64,000 bases of DNA from Methylorubrum thiocyanatum (GCA_014138645.1 JACJIB010000004.1:434001-498000), one strand, 5' to 3'; counted from the stretch's first letter, positions 36,183-44,761 are shown. A program made the numbers and translations. The notes: generated by a model not told the origin, from the sequence alone.

Positions 36183-36815
36183 TCATACGAGTTCGACCCG
36201 CAAATCCCGCCCGACCGCGCGCGCGGCGCGAACCAGGGACTCCAACGTCGCGGCCCCATTCGACGGATCGAGGAGGCGGTCGACCTGAGCGCGGCTCGTG
36301 TGCATGAGTTCGGCCATTCGAACCTTGCTGATCTTCTGACGCTTCATCTCCAAGGCGATCTGCTCGGCGATGATGCTCTTGGCCGCCGCCCCCTTGACCT
36401 CTTCGGCAATGCCCTCGGCTTCGAGCCAGCTCTCGAAGGTCGATCCAATATGGGGATTGTCCGCTTTCATCTCGTCACCTCCTTTCAAGCGCCGCCGCGC
36501 CAGCTCAAGCTCTGCCGCCGGCGTCCGCTGCGTCTTCTTGATGAAGGCATGCAGGGCGATCAGCCGACCTTCATGGAAGCCGAACAGCAGGCGGGCTTCG
36601 CGGCGGCTCGGAAGCGTCGAACGCACCTCGAACAATCCGCCCGCCATCGGTCGGCAGACCGGCAACCCGATCGGCCAACCCAATTGGACCCGACGAGCAT
36701 CGAAGCCGACAACGCGCTTGTCCTCTGGCGGTAGTCGCTTCAGCCATTCGCGGACCGGCTCCTGGCCGGACGCACTTCGATAGAAGACCAGAGGGATGGC
36801 CGGCGCAGCGGTCAT
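36183..36815 (-). CDS. RelE/HigB-type toxin fused in frame to HTH antitoxin
   Basis: One continuous 210-residue frame. Residues 1-112 match phage-derived Gp49/HigB (DUF891) toxins (VREWLKRLPPEDKRVVGFDARRVQLGWPIG, LPVCRPMAGGLFEVRSTLPSRREARLLFGF, HAFIKKTQRTPAAELELARRRL). Residues 116-210 are a HigA-like helix-turn-helix antitoxin (ALEMKRQKISKVRMAELMHTSRAQVDRLLDPS). No stop separates them. The antitoxin Met116 (36470) has its own ideal AAAGGAGG site 7 bases upstream, so free antitoxin is probably also made. A palindrome lies just upstream of the toxin start. A sequencing error hiding a stop is possible but unneeded. Confidence 0.82.
   Translation of the reverse strand: MTAAPAIPLVFYRSASGQEPVREWLKRLPPEDKRVVGFDARRVQLGWPIGLPVCRPMAGGLFEVRSTLPSRREARLLFGFHEGRLIALHAFIKKTQRTPAAELELARRRLKGGDEMKADNPHIGSTFESWLEAEGIAEEVKGAAAKSIIAEQIALEMKRQKISKVRMAELMHTSRAQVDRLLDPSNGAATLESLVRAARAVGRDLRVELV
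36470..36485 (-). promoter_or_regulatory. internal Shine-Dalgarno and start for free antitoxin
   Basis: Within the fused frame, AAAGGAGG (36478-36485, minus strand) lies 7 bases before the ATG at 36470. This strong site is translated as part of the linker KGGDE in the fusion and would start a separate 95-residue antitoxin. Confidence 0.75.
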
Positions 36816-36824
36816 CCGCGGAAA

Positions 36825-36840
36825 GTACCATTATTGGTAC
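36825..36840. promoter_or_regulatory. palindromic operator before the toxin-antitoxin gene
   Basis: GTACCATTATTGGTAC: 6-bp arms around TTAT, ending 10 bases before the start codon at 36815. Position and symmetry fit autoregulation by the HigA-type antitoxin. On the minus strand it overlaps an AATAAT sequence that could be a -10 element. Confidence 0.65.
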
Positions 36841-36864
36841 GCCCCGCAAGCGCTGCGCGCCCGT

Positions 36865-39800
36865 TCACGCCGCCTTGGCCACCGGTTCGGCCACCGCATG
36901 CACCACCGGCACGGCGGGCGCGCCCTCCCACTCGGAATGCGCGGGAATCGACTCGCCCTTCATGACGATGGTGAGCGGGCGCAGCCGCGCGTAGTCGCCG
37001 ACATGGCTGTCGTAGAGCACGGTCGAGAAGGCCCCGACCGACACGCCGCGGCCCACCACGACGCGCCCGACCTTCATGATGCGGTCCTCGTAGAGGTGGG
37101 TCTGGAGCGCGGCCGAGCGGTTGATCGCCGCGTAATCGCCGATCTCGACGCAGTCGAACTCGGTGATGTCGGTCATCAGCAGGCAGGTGCCCTTCCCCAC
37201 CTTCACGCCGAACAGGCGCAGCACCCAGGGCAGGAACGGCGTGCCCATCAGGTGCTCCAGCAGGACCTTGCCGGCCAAGCCCCAATAGGCCACCGCGATG
37301 GCCTCGGTGCGCATCGCCCACCACGACCACATCGGCCGCATGCCGGGGCGGTAGACCCCCATCAGCAGCCATTTGAGACAGATGACGCTCGTGGTCTGGA
37401 TCAGGGCGATGACGAGGCTCACCGCCACGAAGGCGAGCGCCAGCCCGCCCCAATCCTCGGCCAGGATCGCCGGATAGAACACCCAGTCGATCGCGCAGAT
37501 GGCGAGCGAGATGTAGAGCATCGGCGAGAACGAGGTGGCGAAGGCCTCGAACAGGCCGCGCCGCAGCTTGGCCCAGACGCTCGGCTCGAAGGTCTGCGCA
37601 TGCGAGCCGAGATCGACCTTCTGGCGCACCGGCAGGCGGATCGGCGGCGAGCCGAACCACGTCTCGCCCGGCCCCATCTCCGCGTTGGCCGGCGGCTTCG
37701 ACTTGATGCCGATCAGGACGTCGTCGGGCAGGCGCGTGCCCAGCGGCAGCACGCCGTCATTGCCGACGAAGACGCGGGCGCCGGTCTCGACGGTGTGAAG
37801 ATGCATCCAGCCGCGGCGGATTTCCTCCTCGCCGACCACCACCTCGTCGGCGATGAAGTTGTTGGCGCCGACCGAGACGAGGTCGTGGCGCGAGCCGAGA
37901 TTGGTCGAGATCTCGGCGCCCCGGCCCATCTTTGCCCCCATCAGCCGGTACCACGCCCGCATGTAGACGGTGGCGAAGAGCGAGGAGAGCGTCTCCAGCG
38001 TCACCTCGGAGGCAAGCGCCACCAGCCACTTGCGCAGGTAGAAGCCCGACCAGATCGAGTAAGTGCCGGACGTCGCCCGCTGCAGCACCGCCCAGCGGAT
38101 GGCGGCGATGAGCAGCACCGTGCCCGCCGTCATCAGCATGGCGGTCGGCCAGGTCAGCAGCGGCAGGTAGGCGTGGTAATCGAGGTCGGTGATCTCGGAG
38201 AGGTGATCCGAGATCTGGTCGAAGATGTAGAAGGCCGGGAAGATCGGCAGCAGGCCGACCGCCGGCACCGCCGCGAGCAGGAAGGCGTAGACCGCGCCGA
38301 AGGCCGCCCGTCGGGCGGGCGAGGCGGTGGCCGGCTCGGGCAGGGCGGAGAAGTCCACGGTGCCGACCCGGCGGCCGGGCGAGCCGTCCCAGGCCTCGGC
38401 CGGACCGACCTCGGTGCCCGCCGGCACGGTGGTGAGATCGGCGATCTCGGCGTGATCGCCGATGGTCGTGTCCGGGCCGATGACGCAGGAGGTGCCGATG
38501 GCGACGTCCTCGCCGATCTCGACGGAGCCGATGACGAGTTCGTTGCCGACGACCTCGGCATTGGCGATGACGAGCCGCCCGCCCAGCGACGAGCCGCGGC
38601 CGATCGTGAGGAGATCGGCGGCGCCGACATCGAGGTCGGAGACCAGCACGTCGTCGCCGATCCTCGCGCCGAGCAGGCGCAGATAGGTGACGATGACGGG
38701 CGAACCCTGGAGCCACTTGATGTGCACCAGCGGCGTCAGGCGCTGCGCCAGCCACCAGCGGTAATAATAGACGCCCCAGAGCGGATAGCGGCCGGGCCGC
38801 GTCCGCCCGAGGATCAGCCATTTGGCGGCGATCGCGATCGTCGCGGTGACCGCGTTGATGCCGATATAGACGAGGAGCAGGACGCCGAGTTCGCCCCAGA
38901 AGCCGAGCCCGCCGCCGGTGAGCAGCAGGTAGGTGACGAAGATGCCGAGCCACTGCGCCGTGGCGAGCGCGATCACGAAGGGCAGGGCCACCGCCTGCGC
39001 CAGCCCGCACAGGACGCGGCGCAGGAGCGGGGGCGGGGCGAAGCTCAGGTCGCGGATCGCGGTCTGCGCGCCGACGCCGCCGCTGCGCTCGATCAGGCTG
39101 GCCGCCATCGCCCGGAGCGTGCGGCCGGCATAGACGTCCTGCAGGGTGATGCCGGCGAGCGCGGGCGTCTCGCGCACGGCGCCGACGAAGCGGGCGGCGA
39201 GCAGCGAGTGGCCGCCGAGTTCGGAGAAGAAGTCGGCCTCGAGCCCGATCGGCCCGTCGCCGAACACCTTCTTGGCCGCCGCCAGCAGGGCGGCCTCGGT
39301 CTCGTTGTCGGGAGCCTCCTGCTCGCCGTCGGCCGTGGCGACGGTGAGCGGGGCGATCCGCAGGGCCTTGCGGTCGACCTTGCCCGAGGTGAGCCGGGGC
39401 AGGGTCTCGACCGTCTCGAAATGGCCGGGCACCATGTAGGGCGGCATCTGCGCCGCCAGATTTTTTCGGAGATTCGCGCGGTCGAGGTCGGCGCCGCGCT
39501 CGGGCACGAGGAAGGCCACGAGGCGGTCGACCTCGTCGTCGCGCCGCAGGACCACCGCCGCCTGGTTGATCCCCGCCTCGCCGCGGATGCGGGCCTCGAT
39601 CTCGCCGAGTTCGACGCGGAACCCGCGGATCTTGACCTGATCGTCGATGCGGCCGTGGAAGACGATGTCGCCGGCCTCCGTCATCGAGACGGCGTCGCCC
39701 GAGCGGTAGAGCACCGGGTCGGTCCCGTCGGACGGATAGGGGTTGGCGACGAACTTCTCCGCCGTCAGCTCGGGCCGCTTGAGGTAGCCCATCGCCACGC

Positions 39801-40971
39801 CGGGGCCGCCGATCAGCAGCTCGCCTTGTTCGCCGGGCCGGAGCAGGTTCAGCGCCTCGTCGGCGACATAGACGGAATAATTCGGGATCGGGCCGCCGAT
39901 GGTGACGGGCCGGCCCGGCCGCATCTCGGCGGCGGTCGCCACCACGGTGGCCTCGGTCGGGCCGTAGGTGTTGAACAGGCGCCGCTCGTTCGTGGCCCAG
40001 CGCGCCACCAGCGGCTCGGGCAGGGCCTCGCCGCCGAGCAGGACGAGGCGGACGCTCGGCAGATCGCCGGGGATCATCGCGAGCAGGGTCGGCACGGTGT
40101 CGAGCACGGTGACGCCGGCTTCCGCGATGATCGCGGGCAGCGACTCGACATCGCCCATCATGGCGGGGCTCGCCACGAACAGGCAGGCGCCGACGAGATA
40201 GGGGACCCAGATCTCCTCCATCGAGAGATCGAAGGCGACCGAGGCGCCCTGGAACACCACGTCGTCGGCGCGCAGGCCGTAGACGGCGTTGCCCGAGCGC
40301 AGGAAGTGGCAGATGTTGGCGTGGCTGATGCTGATGCCCTTCGGCACGCCGGTCGAGCCCGAGGTGTAGATCAGGTAGGCCGGGTGCTCCGGGGTGAGAC
40401 CCGCCGCATCCAGATCGGGCGGGGAGGCCCCTTGCCCGGCTCCTTGCCCGGCTCCTTGCCCCGCCGCCAGAACCGCGGCGGTCGTGAGCGCGGGCGTGCC
40501 CTCCGGCGCCTGGGGATGCAGGGCTTCCGAAACGAGGAGCGCCTTGGCCTCCGCATCGCCCAGGCACACCGCGACCCGCTCAGCTGGCGCCTCGGCGTCG
40601 AAGGGAAGCCAGGCGGCCCCGGATTTCGTGATGCCGATCTGCGCGATCAGCAGCTCCGTGCCGCGGGCCATCCAGAGGCCCACCACATCCCCTGGGCCGA
40701 CACCGCGGGCGAAAAGTCCGGCGGCGATGGCGTCGGAGCGGGCATCGACCTCCGCATAGGTCAGAACCGGGCGGCGGCCGCCGGAGCCGGGCTCGGCGGC
40801 ATCGATCAGGCAGGGGGCGTCCGCGCGCGCCCGCGCGCTCGCCCGGAACAGGGCGGCCAGGGTCTCCCGCCGGATCAGGTCGGGGCGGGCCGGCCCGCGC
40901 AGGACGGCGCGGCCGTCAGGGCCCCCGCCCGGCCCGTCCTCCCGCCGCCCCGCCTCGGCGAGGCCGCTCAT
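36865..40971 (-). CDS. Pls/PosA-family membrane non-ribosomal peptide synthetase
   Basis: 1368 residues. Adenylation domain about 40-540: A3 YTSGSTGVPKG near 202-212, A4 FDLSMEEIW near 248, A5 NTYGPTEAT near 334, A7 YRSGD near 422, A8 RIDDQVKIRGFRVELGEIE, A10 catalytic Lys in LTSGKVDRKAL. Carrier domain has the phosphopantetheine serine at 589 (LGGHSLLA). From about 650 several paired membrane helices alternate with left-handed beta-helix/hexapeptide-repeat domains (VIANAEVVGNELVIGSVEIGEDVAIG). This A-T-membrane layout matches poly-epsilon-lysine synthetase-like enzymes that make homopoly-amino acids, with no condensation or thioesterase domain of normal type. ATG at 40971; the 59 upstream codons lack homology. 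Product unknown. Confidence 0.88.
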   Translation of the reverse strand: MSGLAEAGRREDGPGGGPDGRAVLRGPARPDLIRRETLAALFRASARARADAPCLIDAAEPGSGGRRPVLTYAEVDARSDAIAAGLFARGVGPGDVVGLWMARGTELLIAQIGITKSGAAWLPFDAEAPAERVAVCLGDAEAKALLVSEALHPQAPEGTPALTTAAVLAAGQGAGQGAGQGASPPDLDAAGLTPEHPAYLIYTSGSTGVPKGISISHANICHFLRSGNAVYGLRADDVVFQGASVAFDLSMEEIWVPYLVGACLFVASPAMMGDVESLPAIIAEAGVTVLDTVPTLLAMIPGDLPSVRLVLLGGEALPEPLVARWATNERRLFNTYGPTEATVVATAAEMRPGRPVTIGGPIPNYSVYVADEALNLLRPGEQGELLIGGPGVAMGYLKRPELTAEKFVANPYPSDGTDPVLYRSGDAVSMTEAGDIVFHGRIDDQVKIRGFRVELGEIEARIRGEAGINQAAVVLRRDDEVDRLVAFLVPERGADLDRANLRKNLAAQMPPYMVPGHFETVETLPRLTSGKVDRKALRIAPLTVATADGEQEAPDNETEAALLAAAKKVFGDGPIGLEADFFSELGGHSLLAARFVGAVRETPALAGITLQDVYAGRTLRAMAASLIERSGGVGAQTAIRDLSFAPPPLLRRVLCGLAQAVALPFVIALATAQWLGIFVTYLLLTGGGLGFWGELGVLLLVYIGINAVTATIAIAAKWLILGRTRPGRYPLWGVYYYRWWLAQRLTPLVHIKWLQGSPVIVTYLRLLGARIGDDVLVSDLDVGAADLLTIGRGSSLGGRLVIANAEVVGNELVIGSVEIGEDVAIGTSCVIGPDTTIGDHAEIADLTTVPAGTEVGPAEAWDGSPGRRVGTVDFSALPEPATASPARRAAFGAVYAFLLAAVPAVGLLPIFPAFYIFDQISDHLSEITDLDYHAYLPLLTWPTAMLMTAGTVLLIAAIRWAVLQRATSGTYSIWSGFYLRKWLVALASEVTLETLSSLFATVYMRAWYRLMGAKMGRGAEISTNLGSRHDLVSVGANNFIADEVVVGEEEIRRGWMHLHTVETGARVFVGNDGVLPLGTRLPDDVLIGIKSKPPANAEMGPGETWFGSPPIRLPVRQKVDLGSHAQTFEPSVWAKLRRGLFEAFATSFSPMLYISLAICAIDWVFYPAILAEDWGGLALAFVAVSLVIALIQTTSVICLKWLLMGVYRPGMRPMWSWWAMRTEAIAVAYWGLAGKVLLEHLMGTPFLPWVLRLFGVKVGKGTCLLMTDITEFDCVEIGDYAAINRSAALQTHLYEDRIMKVGRVVVGRGVSVGAFSTVLYDSHVGDYARLRPLTIVMKGESIPAHSEWEGAPAVPVVHAVAEPVAKAA
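40426..40461. repeat. tandem GQGA-coding repeat inside the NRPS adenylation domain
   Basis: Three consecutive 12-bp units code for GQGA-GQGA-GQGA at residues 171-182, in the loop before adenylation motif A3. The repeats are nearly identical in DNA, so unit number may vary between strains. Confidence 0.8.
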
Positions 40972-41211
40972 CCGATGCTCTGCTGCCGATTCCACGTGCT
41001 GCCCATTCCCGGATCGGTCGAACCCCGCGCCGACGCCCAGGGCGCGCGCGATCACGCGCCCCATGCGCGGCACCCTTGGCGGTTTTGCGACAGGATCGCG
41101 CCCTACGGATGATTGCGGCCCGCCGGCCCGACCGGACGTCCCGCACAAGGTCCATATACGGGATGAGCGGCCGGGGAACCGGTGTTCCCGAACACGCCGG
41201 CCGCCGTCCCG

Positions 41212-42105
41212 TCAGCCCGTCACGAGGTGCAGCACCCGGTCGGCCGGGGCGATCCGCACCTGCCGGCCCCAGCCGAACCCTAAAAAATCCTGCTCGATGC
41301 CGTCGGCGAAGACCACGCCGCCCTCGTTCATCCGCGAGGTGACGACGAGGTCCGCGTCGGTGAGCTTGCCGGCCCGCAGCCGGGTGGCGGTGGCGACGCT
41401 GGGGAAGGGCTCGCGGACCCAGTAGCCCACCGCCCGCTCGTCGGGGGCGAGCGACAGGTCGAGCCCGGTCGCTTCGGAGATCGAGCGGGCCCAGCCGGTG
41501 GCGCCGGTGCCCGAGGCGACGATGAGGCCGCTGGAGGACTGGTCTTCCGATGCCGTCCCGGCCTCGATCCGGTAGCGGGCGGATTGGTGGCTGCGATGGC
41601 CAACAAAAATCTCGTTGAGGGCGAACAGGCGCTCCGTCCCGTCGATCACCGCCTCGACCATGGTGCGGCGCTCGAGGGCGACATCGCCCGCCACGCTCGC
41701 CGGCAGCAGCCGGGGGAGCCGCTCGACGGGGTTGCGCGCCAGCACGCCGTCGTAGAGGTCCGGCGCCGGGTTGACCCCGATCACCGGCTGCGCGCCGAGA
41801 TACTTGGCGACGTTGGCGATCAGCCCGTCCTGCCCGACGGCGACGACGACGTCGTCCGGCCCGAACAGGAAGCGGTCGAGGTCGGCCCGCCGCACCAGGG
41901 CCTGGCGCCATTCGTCGGGCACCGCGGCGCGGGCCCGCGCCAGCACCGCGTGGAAGCGCTCGTGGCGGGCCTCGACCTGCGCCAGGCCCTCACCACGGCT
42001 CTCCAGGAAGAAGCGGGCCTGTCCCCGCGTGGCGTGGCGGGCGATCAGCAGCTCGTAATCGGTCTCGCGGGTGACGAAGACCGCCCGCGGGGTGAGCGCG
42101 GCCAT
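41212..42105 (-). CDS. NAD(+) kinase-like protein
   Basis: 297 residues with the NAD/diacylglycerol kinase fold. The phosphate-binding GGDG motif appears as VAVGQDGLIANVAKYL, then the family Asn-Glu in ALNEIFVGH, and the NADK signature region SSSGLIVASGTGATGWARS (in place of GDGLIVSTPTGSTAY). Keeping Asp of GGDG and the NE pair suggests catalytic ability, but the first Gly-to-Gln change is unusual, so substrate may differ. It is the last gene of a tight unit after an SPFH protein and an NrtR-like regulator (11-base gap), which supports a role in NAD metabolism. Confidence 0.75.
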   Translation of the reverse strand: MAALTPRAVFVTRETDYELLIARHATRGQARFFLESRGEGLAQVEARHERFHAVLARARAAVPDEWRQALVRRADLDRFLFGPDDVVVAVGQDGLIANVAKYLGAQPVIGVNPAPDLYDGVLARNPVERLPRLLPASVAGDVALERRTMVEAVIDGTERLFALNEIFVGHRSHQSARYRIEAGTASEDQSSSGLIVASGTGATGWARSISEATGLDLSLAPDERAVGYWVREPFPSVATATRLRAGKLTDADLVVTSRMNEGGVVFADGIEQDFLGFGWGRQVRIAPADRVLHLVTG

Positions 42106-42116
42106 GGCCTCCTCCC

Positions 42117-43097
42117 TCAGCGGGCCGGGAGGCCGCCGGGCCGGCGGACCTCGCCGAGCACGGTGGCGAGCAGGTCCGGGGTGACGTTGACGTGCTCGAT
42201 CGTGTCGAGCTTGCCCGCCAGCGCCTGGGCGGCCAGCCCGAGCAGGATGCCCGGCGCCACGTCGCGGTAGATCGCGATGCGCGCCCGCTCGGCCTCGGCC
42301 CGCGCCCCTTCGACCACGCGGATGCGCTCGGCCTCGGCACCGGCCGCGATCCCTTCCGCCTCCGCCCGTCCTTGCGCCCGGTTGCGGGCGTTCTGCGCCT
42401 CCTCCGCGATCAGCAGGCTCTCGCGCCGGGCGAGCTCGGTCTTGGTGGCGAGTTCGTTCTCGGCGATGGCGCGCTCCTTCTCCACGGCGAGCGCCCGGCG
42501 GGCGAAGGTGGCCTCGTCGGCCTTCTGCTGCAGCGCCTCGTAGGTCGGCGTCTGCAGGGCGCGCTCCAGCTCGCTCGACGGGGCGAGGTTGGTGAGCCGC
42601 ACCGAGACCACCGCGACGCCGATCTCGGCGAGCGACGGCTCGGCGGCAAGCGCCGCCTGCAACTGCCCGCGCAGGGATTCCGGCCCGGCATCGAGCAGGG
42701 CGCGCACGGGCGCCTGCCCGAGGAATTGCAGCACGGTCTGGTTGGCGAGCCCGGCGATGCGCGCCTCGATCCGCTCGACCGGCTCGCCCTGCAGCCGGCC
42801 GGTGCGCAGGTCGAGGGAGAAATCGACGCGGGCGGCGAGCCGCTCGGGATCGGCGACGTGCCAGCCGATGCTGCCCTGTACCGCCACGCTCTGGAAGTCC
42901 GCGCTGCGGCCGCGCACGAACAGGGTCATCTCGCGGTCGTCCATGGGGAGTTCGCTGATGCTCGCGGTCTCGGGGCGGAACCAGAAGACGAGCCCGCGCC
43001 CGCTCTGGCGCGGACGGCCGTTGCGGTAGCGGATGACGTAGTGGCTCGCCTCGCTGCGCAACTGGGAGAGCACGCCGAAGCGGCGGATCGTGGCCAT
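42117..43097 (-). CDS. SPFH/band-7 domain protein
   Basis: 326 residues. The SPFH core spans about 25-190 (SISELPMDDREMTLFVRGRSADFQSVAVQGSIGWHVADPERLA, EIGVAVVSVRLTNLAPSSELERALQTPTYEALQQKADEAT) and is followed by a long coiled coil rich in Ala, Glu and Arg (about 190-280). No N-terminal membrane helix is obvious, so it may bind the membrane peripherally through partners. Its ATG lies 1 base after the stop of the NrtR-like gene, so expression is coupled. Such proteins form membrane-associated oligomeric scaffolds. Exact role here unknown. Confidence 0.85.
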   Translation of the reverse strand: MATIRRFGVLSQLRSEASHYVIRYRNGRPRQSGRGLVFWFRPETASISELPMDDREMTLFVRGRSADFQSVAVQGSIGWHVADPERLAARVDFSLDLRTGRLQGEPVERIEARIAGLANQTVLQFLGQAPVRALLDAGPESLRGQLQAALAAEPSLAEIGVAVVSVRLTNLAPSSELERALQTPTYEALQQKADEATFARRALAVEKERAIAENELATKTELARRESLLIAEEAQNARNRAQGRAEAEGIAAGAEAERIRVVEGARAEAERARIAIYRDVAPGILLGLAAQALAGKLDTIEHVNVTPDLLATVLGEVRRPGGLPAR

Positions 43098-43098
43098 G

Positions 43099-43866
43099 TC
43101 AGTCTCCTTGCGAGGGGGAGGTTGGACGGAAGCGGTACAGCTCGGCGGGGCGGTAGGAGGTGCCCGTCTCGAACCGGCCGGTGGGTTCGAGCCAGCCGCG
43201 GTCGAGCATCCGGCGGCGGAAGGCGGGCTTGTTCAGCGGCGTGCCGAGGATCGCCTCGTGCACGTCCTGGAGCTGGCGCAGGGTGAACAGCTCGGGCAGC
43301 AGGCGGAAGCCGACCTCCGAATAGTCGAGCTTGCCCCGCAGACGCCGCATCGCCAGCGCGACGATCTCGGCATGGTCGAAGGCCAGCCTCAGCGCCTCGC
43401 CCGTCGGCGACAGGACCGTCACCGGCGCTGCCGCTTCGGCCTCGTCCGCCACGCCGCGTCGGGGCAGCGCGACCGTGCCGAAGCTCAGCGTCGGCGCGCG
43501 CTCCAGCGCCTCGGCGAAGGCGGCCTCGGCCAGGAGCGCGAGATAGGCGACCGTGACGATGCGCATGCGCGGATCGCGCTCCACGGCGCCGAAGGTATAG
43601 AGCTGCTCCAGATGGGCCGGCACCCCGCCCGCCTTCTCGCGCAGGACGCGGGCGGCGGCGTCCTCCAGCGCCTCGTCGATCCCGACGAAGCCGCCGGGGA
43701 GCGCGTGGCGCCCCGCATGCGGGTGCCGGTCGCGCCTCAGGAGCAGGAGGGCGGGACGCCCGGCCGAGAGCCCCATGAGCACCAGATCGACGGCAACGGC
43801 CGGCCGCGCGTAATCGGCGGGATCGTAGCGCGCCAGGAAGGCGGCCTCGGATTCGCTGGGGCTCAT
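43099..43866 (-). CDS. NrtR-like Nudix-related transcriptional regulator
   Basis: 255 residues: a Nudix-like domain (about 20-150) and a C-terminal winged helix (FTLRQLQDVHEAILGTPLNKPAFRRRMLDRGWLE). The Nudix box reads G-x5-E-x7-R but then VLREK where REUxEE is expected, so catalytic glutamates are missing. That is the pattern of NrtR, where the domain senses NAD-related ligands instead of hydrolysing them. Segments YLEQLYTFG-like (HLEQLYTFGAVERDPR) and LAFDHAEIVALAMRRLRGKLDYSEVGFRLLPELFTL are NrtR-typical. First gene of the unit with SPFH and NADK-like genes, likely autoregulated. Confidence 0.85.
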   Translation of the reverse strand: MSPSESEAAFLARYDPADYARPAVAVDLVLMGLSAGRPALLLLRRDRHPHAGRHALPGGFVGIDEALEDAAARVLREKAGGVPAHLEQLYTFGAVERDPRMRIVTVAYLALLAEAAFAEALERAPTLSFGTVALPRRGVADEAEAAAPVTVLSPTGEALRLAFDHAEIVALAMRRLRGKLDYSEVGFRLLPELFTLRQLQDVHEAILGTPLNKPAFRRRMLDRGWLEPTGRFETGTSYRPAELYRFRPTSPSQGD

Positions 43867-43884
43867 GGACGCGACCTCGACTCG

Positions 43885-43929
43885 CTTATATCCGAACTGC
43901 GTCTTAGTTATTTTTGAGATGAATATAAG
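43885..43929. promoter_or_regulatory. AT-rich region with inverted repeat upstream of the NrtR-like gene
   Basis: CTTATAT (43885-43891) and ATATAAG (43923-43929) flank an AT-rich stretch containing TTAGTTATTTTTGAG, 19 bases before the NrtR-like start. It probably holds the promoter and operator of the minus-strand unit; the exact binding site cannot be named by eye. Confidence 0.35.
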
Positions 43930-44107
43930 TCAAGGCGCGCGGTGCCCGTTCCGCGCGTCGCGCCGGCCAAGGCGGCCTCGTCCAACCCCGTACGGCCCCG
44001 GATTCACGCGCGCCGGATTGCCTGTTCGCGCATCATGACGCGCCGCAACCAAGCGGCGTCCCGGACCGTTCTGAAGACCCAACCAACCCGAGAACGGGAC
44101 ACCCGCC

Positions 44108-44725
44108 ATGAAGACGACCGCCCTGCGCCTCACCGCCGCCACCGGCCTGCTGACCCTGATGACGGGTCTCGCCGCGGCCCAGAACCCCGACCTGACCAAG
44201 AACCCGGAGAATACCGGCCGTGCGCCCACGGCGACGGAGGCCACCAAATCCAACAGCGACCTGAAGGAGTGGCAGGTCGCCAAGTCGGCCAAGGTCGACC
44301 TCGCCCAGGCGATCGCCACCGCCGAGGGCAAGGCCGAGGGCGAGGAGAAGGGCGGCAAGGCGATCGACGCCGATTTCGAGAAGGCCGACAGCAAGAACCC
44401 GGCGCACTACTCGATCAAGGTCGTGTACCCGAGCGGCAAGCTCGTCGAGCACGGCATCAACGCCGACACGGGCGACCTCTACAAGAGCGAGAACCAGCCG
44501 ATCGAGCGCTACTTCACCCGCCTGAAGGCGAGCGACTTCCAGAACGCCAAGGTCTCGCTGAAGGACGCGATCAAGCTCGCCGAGCAGAAGGCCCCCGGCA
44601 GCAAGGCCTACGAGGCCGAGGTCGAGCGCGAGGGCAACGCGGTCGAGTACGAGATCAAGCTGGCGCTCACCGACCGCGAGCAGGAGGTCAAGGTCGGCCC
44701 GGACGGCACCGTCAAGAACGACTGA
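44108..44725 (+). CDS. exported protein with two PepSY-like domains
   Basis: 205 residues, signal peptide 1-24 (ends GLAAA before QNPDLTK). After a short polar linker, two PepSY-like repeats follow: KVDLAQAIATAEGKAEG...HYSIKVVYPSGKLVEHGINADTGDLYKSE and KVSLKDAIKLAEQKAPGSKAYEAEVEREGNAVEYEIKLAL...QEVKVGPDGTV. PepSY domains bind or inhibit other periplasmic proteins, often peptidases. ATG at 44108 follows a weak site (GGGACACCCGCC). Divergent from the NrtR-like unit, with a large hairpin after the stop. Confidence 0.9.
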   Translation: MKTTALRLTAATGLLTLMTGLAAAQNPDLTKNPENTGRAPTATEATKSNSDLKEWQVAKSAKVDLAQAIATAEGKAEGEEKGGKAIDADFEKADSKNPAHYSIKVVYPSGKLVEHGINADTGDLYKSENQPIERYFTRLKASDFQNAKVSLKDAIKLAEQKAPGSKAYEAEVEREGNAVEYEIKLALTDREQEVKVGPDGTVKND

Positions 44726-44761
44726 TTTCGCTCAATTCCTCCCTGCCGGAGGGGTGACAGC

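Noticed and set aside
36796..41112. A 1438-codon open frame on the strand opposite the NRPS gene
   Set aside because: It mirrors the real gene codon for codon, is extremely rich in Arg, Gly, Asp and His, and contains no recognisable domain. Such antisense frames are expected in very high-GC DNA.
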